This document shows positions 30,933 through 35,071 of a DNA stretch of 35,071 bases, piece after piece. The DNA lies in assembly GCF_007992495.1 (NCBI RefSeq), contig NZ_BKAJ01000070.1, positions 1 through 35,071 of the forward strand, given 5' to 3'. The stretch comes from Reyranella soli (GTDB taxonomy: Bacteria; Pseudomonadota; Alphaproteobacteria; Reyranellales; Reyranellaceae). Both the position numbers and the translations under genes were made by a program. Positions within the stretch are counted from its first letter, which is position 1. Each line of letters begins with the position of its first letter. Under the pieces are notes generated by a model. That model saw nothing but the letters and a program-made list of their open reading frames with translations. It was not told the origin of the DNA and did no database searches.

Positions 30933-31783
30933 ACCGATGGCACCAATTCCTCGCGTCCCGACCAGTCCCAGGCGAGCCCCGTGCGCGAGACACCGAGCAG
31001 CAGCCCATGCAGTCCCTTGGGATGCACCCATCCGCCATCAGGATCCGTCGCGGGATCAGAACCCCTTGGCGTATAGCGCGCATTGGCCTCGAGCAGGCGG
31101 CCGCGCACCGCCGGCCAGTCATGGACCTCGACGTAGCACATGTAGAGCGAATCGCCGTGCTTCTTGACGAAGCGGCCCATGGCATGGACGTCGTCGGTGA
31201 CCTGGCTGAGCTCGATGCGGTCGAGCCTGTTGGGTGGATCGAACAGGGTAAGCGTGCCGACATAGCCGAAGCGCTCGCTGCCGATCTCGCTGAAGCGCGC
31301 GGGATCGAGGCCGAACAGGCCGGCATAGACAGCGGCGACGCGGCGCCAATCGCTCGCCAACGTGTTGGTCGTCTCGTAGAGGAACGACACCGGCCCGACG
31401 CGCGGCCGATACGTGCTCTCCGAGATCACGATCGGCAGGCCGAACGTCGTCTCGGGCGAGAGATAGAGCTGCTCGGCGTCGCGGTCGTAGGCCACGCCCA
31501 GCCCCTCCCAGCGCTTGACCATGCTGTCGAGATCGGCGGTGCAATAGCCCGCCGTCATCAGCCCCTCGCCGCGCTTGGCCAGGAAGTCCTGAGTCAGGCC
31601 AGCACCGTCGGCCTCGCAAAGCTCGAACTCGCTTTCGCCGACCGCCAGGATCGTGCGTCGTGCGCCGAGATGGCGGCTGTGATCGCGGCGCGCGACGGCG
31701 CTGCCCAGGAGCTGGCCGTAGCGCTGCGCCGCCTTGGCGGCGTCATGCACGGCGATCTGGACGCGGTCGCAACGGTCGAGCAT
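30929..31783 (-). CDS. VOC-superfamily (glyoxalase/dioxygenase-like) protein
   Basis: The 284-residue protein looks like a tandem of two VOC modules. Module 1 starts CDRVQIAVHDAAKAAQRYGQ with FELCEADGAG. Module 2 starts near residue 135 with FLYETTNTLASDWRRVAAVY and ends with WVHPKGLHGLLLGVSRTG. The superfamily includes glyoxalase I, extradiol dioxygenases and resistance proteins, which use a metal bound by His and Glu across the modules. His in VAVHD and in HPKGLHG and Glu in VEVHDW are candidates. The start is 15 bases after the gshA stop, so it is in the gshA operon, which would fit a glutathione-linked detoxification role. That role is inference. Confidence 0.85.
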   Translation of the reverse strand: MLDRCDRVQIAVHDAAKAAQRYGQLLGSAVARRDHSRHLGARRTILAVGESEFELCEADGAGLTQDFLAKRGEGLMTAGYCTADLDSMVKRWEGLGVAYDRDAEQLYLSPETTFGLPIVISESTYRPRVGPVSFLYETTNTLASDWRRVAAVYAGLFGLDPARFSEIGSERFGYVGTLTLFDPPNRLDRIELSQVTDDVHAMGRFVKKHGDSLYMCYVEVHDWPAVRGRLLEANARYTPRGSDPATDPDGGWVHPKGLHGLLLGVSRTGLAWDWSGREELVPSV

Positions 31784-31798
31784 GGGCTCGACGATACC

Positions 31799-33163
31799 TC
31801 AGTAGGCGTGGTCGCGGAACAGCGGGACGAAGGAGCCCTTCCACTCGCCTTGCCACTTGGCCAGCAATTCGTCCGCCGGGGCGAGTCCGCTCGCCACCGC
31901 GCGATCGAGCGGCGCAAGGTAGGTCGTCTCGTCGTTGCCGTGGGCATCCAACCGCTTGCGGGCGCGCAGGCCGGCATGGGCGATCTCCACGGCCTCGCGC
32001 GCCCATTCCGTCAGCGGACGGCCGCGGAAGACGGTCGCCAAGCCGGTCTTCGGCGTCTCGGCGCGCAGGAAGTCGTGCTCGGCGATGGTCCAGTCCTTCA
32101 CCAGGTCCCATGCCGCATTCAGCGCCGTCTGGTCATAGAGCAGGCCAACCCAGAAGGCCGGCAGCGCGTTCAACGCCGGCAACGGCCCCGAATCGGCGCC
32201 GCGCATTTCCAGATAGCGCTTCAGGCGCACCTCGGGGAACGCCGTCGTCACGTGGTCGGCCCAGTCGTTGATGGTCGGCAGTTCGCCTGGCCGCGCCGGC
32301 AGCTTGCCCTTCATGAAGTCGGCGAACTTCTGGCCCGAGGCATCGATGTATTTGCCGTCGCGATAGACGAAGTACATCGGCACATCGAGGATGTAGTCGG
32401 CATAGCGCTCGAAACCGAAGCCGTCCTCGAACACGAAGGGCAGCATGCCGCAGCGGTCGGGATCGGTGTCGGTCCAGATGTGGCTGCGATAGCTCTTGAA
32501 GCCCGAATCCTTGCCCTCCTTGAAGGGCGAGATGGCGAACAGCGCGGTGGCCAGCGGCTGCAGGGCCAGGGACACGCGAAACTTCTTCACCATGTCGGCT
32601 TCGGACTCGAAGTCGAGGTTGGTCTGCACGGTACAGGTGCGCAGCATCATGTCGAGGCCGAGCTTGCCTTTCTTGGGCATGTACTCGCGCATGATCTTGT
32701 AGCGCCCCTTGGGCATCCAGTGCATGTCCTCGCGTGTCCACTCGGGCGCGAAGCCGAGGCCGATGAAGGCCGCGCCGATCTCGCCCGCGACCTGGTTGAC
32801 CTCGTTGATGTGCTGCTGGTTCTCGGCCGCCGTGTCGTGCAGCGTCTCGAGCGGCGCCCCGGACAGTTCGAACTGCCCGCCCGGCTCGAGCGTGATGCTG
32901 GCGCTGTCGCGCTTCAACGCAATCGTGTTGTTGCCTTCGGTGACAGGCTCCCAGCCGAAGCGTGTCAAGCCGTCCAGCATGGCGCGGATGCCGTCCGGCC
33001 CGTCATAGGCCAGCGGCTTCAAGGTCGACTTGTGGAATCCAAACTTCTCGTGCTCGGTGCCCATGCGCCAAGCGTCGCGGGGCTTGTTGCCGGCCGCGAA
33101 GTATTCGATCAGCTGCCGCCGATTCTCGATCGGCGCGCCGCCGCCCGACGGTGGTGCGGACAT
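31799..33163 (-). CDS. gshA: Glutamate-cysteine ligase (alphaproteobacterial/plant type)
   Basis: The 454-residue protein matches the plant-like glutamate-cysteine ligase of alphaproteobacteria: MGTEHEKFGFHKSTLKPLAY, ITLEPGGQFELSGAP, MLRTCTVQTNLDFESEADM, HIWTDTDPDRCGMLPFVFED and RYLEMRGADSGPLPALNALP. It joins Glu and Cys with ATP in the first step of glutathione synthesis in the cytoplasm. The chosen ATG (33163) gives MSAPPSGGGAPIENRRQLIE and the usual family length; a frame 40 codons longer exists but its extra part looks like chance. An AGGGAG site lies upstream. The VOC gene and an exported protein follow in the same direction with tight spacing. RsmE lies upstream on the same strand. Confidence 0.95.
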   Translation of the reverse strand: MSAPPSGGGAPIENRRQLIEYFAAGNKPRDAWRMGTEHEKFGFHKSTLKPLAYDGPDGIRAMLDGLTRFGWEPVTEGNNTIALKRDSASITLEPGGQFELSGAPLETLHDTAAENQQHINEVNQVAGEIGAAFIGLGFAPEWTREDMHWMPKGRYKIMREYMPKKGKLGLDMMLRTCTVQTNLDFESEADMVKKFRVSLALQPLATALFAISPFKEGKDSGFKSYRSHIWTDTDPDRCGMLPFVFEDGFGFERYADYILDVPMYFVYRDGKYIDASGQKFADFMKGKLPARPGELPTINDWADHVTTAFPEVRLKRYLEMRGADSGPLPALNALPAFWVGLLYDQTALNAAWDLVKDWTIAEHDFLRAETPKTGLATVFRGRPLTEWAREAVEIAHAGLRARKRLDAHGNDETTYLAPLDRAVASGLAPADELLAKWQGEWKGSFVPLFRDHAY

Positions 33164-33318
33164 TCGATCATCTACTCCCTGGCTCACCCGCGGCCTGGTC
33201 AGGGCTGCGAGCGGCGCGGCCACATGAGGTATTCTCACGCGAGCACGCGGCTGGTTCATCGTGTTCAACTCCCCCTGTCTCACACCGACGGGGGCGAGCG
33301 CAAGCGCAGACGCAATGG

Positions 33319-34107
33319 TCAGACGACAGTCCGAGATGTGCGATAATCGGCGTGCAGACGGGGTGTCGGCCGCTGCCAGTCACCGACCAGTGCCTGCCAG
33401 CATGCAAGCGCTGCAAGCGCTGCCGTATCGGCGCGCAGGATGCGTGGGCCGAGGCCCACTGCCATCACATCTTTTATGCGACGCAGACTTGCAAGCTCGG
33501 CCGCGTCGAAGCCGCCTTCCGGCCCGATCACGATGGCCCAGGGCGCGGCGCGCGCGGTCTCGTCGAGGCCGGCCAGCGCCTGAGCGATGGGCGGACCGCC
33601 GCCGGTCTCGTCGCAGACCAGCAGTCGCCGCTCGGTCGGCCAGCCGTCGAGCAGACGACCGAGCGCCAGCGGCACCCGCACCTCGGGTACGCTCAGCCGC
33701 TCGGTCTGCTCGGCCGCCTCGACGGCATTGGCGCGCAGGCGCTCGACATTGACCCGATCGACGATCGTGTGATGGGTCAGGATCGGCTGCAGGACGGCGA
33801 CGCCGAGCTCGGTCGCCTTCTCCGCCACATAGTCGATGCGCGCGCGCTTCAAGGGCGCGAAGCAGAGCCAGATGTCGGGCTCGACGGACTGCTCGCGCGT
33901 GCGTTCGGTGACCTGCGCGACCGCGGCCTTCTTACCGCGGCCTTCCAGCGTGCCTCGCCATTCGCCGTCACGGCCGTTGAACAGCAGCAAGGGCGCGCCG
34001 TCGGGACGGCGCATGACATGGCGCAAATAGTGGACCTGTGCCTCGTCAAGCGGCGCTTCGACGCCAACGGCGAGGTCCGCAGCGACGAACAGGCGTGAGA
34101 GGCTCAT
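33319..34107 (-). CDS. rsmE: 16S rRNA m3U1498 methyltransferase RsmE
   Basis: The 262-residue protein fits RsmE: an N-terminal PUA-like domain (RLFVAADLAVGVEAPLDEAQ, VHYLRHVMRRPDG) and a C-terminal SPOUT/trefoil-knot methyltransferase domain. The knot motifs are AIVIGPEGGFDAAELA and GLGPRILRADTAALAALACW. It methylates U1498 of 16S rRNA with S-adenosylmethionine. The ATG at 34107 opens MSLSRLFVA; a start 12 codons further out exists but would overlap the divergent ubiA. The order gshA, rsmE and divergent ubiA is plausible for alphaproteobacteria. Confidence 0.95.
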   Translation of the reverse strand: MSLSRLFVAADLAVGVEAPLDEAQVHYLRHVMRRPDGAPLLLFNGRDGEWRGTLEGRGKKAAVAQVTERTREQSVEPDIWLCFAPLKRARIDYVAEKATELGVAVLQPILTHHTIVDRVNVERLRANAVEAAEQTERLSVPEVRVPLALGRLLDGWPTERRLLVCDETGGGPPIAQALAGLDETARAAPWAIVIGPEGGFDAAELASLRRIKDVMAVGLGPRILRADTAALAALACWQALVGDWQRPTPRLHADYRTSRTVV

Positions 34108-34141
34108 GGAGTTTGCCCGATCATCGCTGCATGATGCCGTC

Positions 34142-35062
34142 ATGACCGCCGAGCGGACAACCAGTTACACCGACATCAACCAACAGCACTGGTCGTTGCG
34201 CTACCTGCCCCCTTGGGCACGGCCCTACGGCAGGCTGGCGCGCTGGGATCGGCCGATCGGCATCTGGCTGCTGATGTATCCCTGCTGGTGGTCGGCGGCG
34301 CTGGGCACGGCCTCCGAATGGGGCCGGCTGGTCGGCTGGATGGCGCTGTTCTTCATCGGCGCGCTCTCCATGCGCGGCGCCGGCTGCACCTGGAACGACA
34401 TCATTGACCGCAAGGTCGACGCCCAGGTCGAGCGCACCCGCGGCCGGCCGCTGCCTGCTGGCGAAGTGACGCTGCGCAACGCATTGATCTGGATGGTGCT
34501 GCAGTCGCTGGTCGGCGTGGCGATCCTGTTCAAGCTCAACAAGTTTGCCGGCGGCGTGGCGCTGCTGTCGCTGGTTCTGGTCGCCGTCTACCCGACGATG
34601 AAGCGCTTCACCTACTGGCCGCAGGTCGTGCTCGGGCTTGCCTTCAACTGGGGCGCGCTGGTGGGCTACGCGGCGGTAACCGGCACGCTCTCATGGGCTG
34701 CCGCCGCGCTTTACGTCGGCGGCGTCGCCTGGACCCTGGTCTACGACACGGTCTACGCCATGCAGGACCAGCGCGACGACGCCATCATCGGCGTGGGCTC
34801 GACGGCCCGCCGCTTCGCCGAGGCGCCGCGGCGCTGGCTCACCCTGTTCGCGGTGCTGGCGCTCGTGGCCTGGACGCTGACCGGACAGCTCGGCGGACTG
34901 GGCCCATATTATTTCGTGGGGCTGCTCGCGATCGCGTTGCACTTTGCCTGGCAGATCGCCCTGCTCAAGCCCGGCGATCCCGCCGACTGCCTGATGAGAT
35001 TCAAGTCGAACAACTGGCTCGGCCTGCTGCTGACCGTGGCTATCGTCGCGGGGCATTTGTGA
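34142..35062 (+). CDS. ubiA: 4-hydroxybenzoate polyprenyltransferase UbiA
   Basis: The 306-residue membrane protein has about eight or nine helices and both UbiA Asp-rich motifs: NDIIDRKVDAQVERTRGRPL near residue 93 and YDTVYAMQDQRDDAIIGVGS near 203. It transfers the polyprenyl chain to 4-hydroxybenzoate in ubiquinone synthesis. The ATG at 34142 is chosen; an ATG at 34106 is in frame but shares bases with the rsmE start. The stop TGA ends 9 bases before the window edge. Both Mg-binding motifs are intact, so the enzyme should be active. Ubiquinone made here is the likely electron donor for the b-type cytochromes of the island. Confidence 0.95.
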   Translation: MTAERTTSYTDINQQHWSLRYLPPWARPYGRLARWDRPIGIWLLMYPCWWSAALGTASEWGRLVGWMALFFIGALSMRGAGCTWNDIIDRKVDAQVERTRGRPLPAGEVTLRNALIWMVLQSLVGVAILFKLNKFAGGVALLSLVLVAVYPTMKRFTYWPQVVLGLAFNWGALVGYAAVTGTLSWAAAALYVGGVAWTLVYDTVYAMQDQRDDAIIGVGSTARRFAEAPRRWLTLFAVLALVAWTLTGQLGGLGPYYFVGLLAIALHFAWQIALLKPGDPADCLMRFKSNNWLGLLLTVAIVAGHL

Positions 35063-35071
35063 TGACCTCAT

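Noticed and set aside
30731..33346. An 871-codon plus-strand frame over the VOC and gshA genes
   Set aside because: It spans two well-supported genes on the opposite strand and has the repetitive Arg/Asp/His/Ala make-up of GC-rich antisense frames.

Overview
The window looks like a GC-rich alphaproteobacterial chromosome. The conserved set at the right end (glutamate-cysteine ligase of the alphaproteobacterial/plant type, rsmE next to ubiA), TldD, dodecin and the remains of a Bug/TctC binding protein all fit. A Reyranella-like or other Rhodospirillales/Hyphomicrobiales relative is only a guess. No CRISPR array, rRNA or replication origin was seen. Gene functions are read from translated sequence and family knowledge; no database search was possible.

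Region 1 (about 1-7000) is a patchwork of integration scars around an intact catabolic cluster. It holds a frameshifted photolyase N-terminal fragment (121-517), a 50-nt 3' piece of a tRNA-Arg(ACG) (742-791), and two mutually homologous, frameshifted tyrosine-recombinase C-terminal remnants in opposite orientation (975-1465 on minus, 6340-6890 on plus). Between the remnants lies a minus-strand operon for a periplasmic molybdenum hydroxylase of the isoquinoline 1-oxidoreductase/aldehyde dehydrogenase type: a GlcG-like protein, a 2Fe-2S subunit, a Tat-exported molybdopterin subunit, a cytochrome c with two CXXCH motifs and a small secreted protein. A decayed Bug/TctC fragment sits next to the right-hand remnant.

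Region 2 (7007-16488) is a clearly bounded integrative island of 9395 bp. It inserted at the 3' end of a tRNA-Leu(CAA) gene (16402-16488, minus strand). A perfect 55-bp copy of the tRNA 3' end including CCA lies at 7007-7061, and an intact tyrosine integrase starts just inside it. The cargo is a compact redox and signalling module. A minus-strand PepSY protein, OmpR-type regulator and sensor kinase face a plus-strand operon of a small secreted protein, cytochrome b561, an SHP-type (DUF1924) cytochrome c and a diheme cytochrome c. A P-type cation ATPase with an unusual PEEFP ion-site motif and a second cytochrome b561 follow. Two TGAACGAG direct repeats with an 11-bp period in the divergent promoter region are a candidate operator for the island's own regulator. 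This island is the best candidate in the window for an underdescribed system: a mobile, self-regulated electron-transfer and ion-pump module.

Region 3 (16566 to the end) is ordinary chromosomal gene content: an acyl-CoA synthetase, an MscS channel fused to a cyclic-nucleotide-binding domain, an amine-oxidase-like FAD enzyme, an exported alpha/beta hydrolase, an NTF2-like protein, a quinone oxidoreductase, dodecin, TldD, a cupin, a ketopantoate reductase-like enzyme, an amidohydrolase, an orphan family-5 solute-binding protein, a gshA-VOC-secreted protein operon, rsmE and ubiA. Intergenic spaces here carry a family of elaborate nested palindromes sharing the core TCTTCCGGACCGCG (25691-25798, 28381-28522, 30247-30376, and a decayed piece near 18470-18536). 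Two of the three full copies lie between convergent genes.
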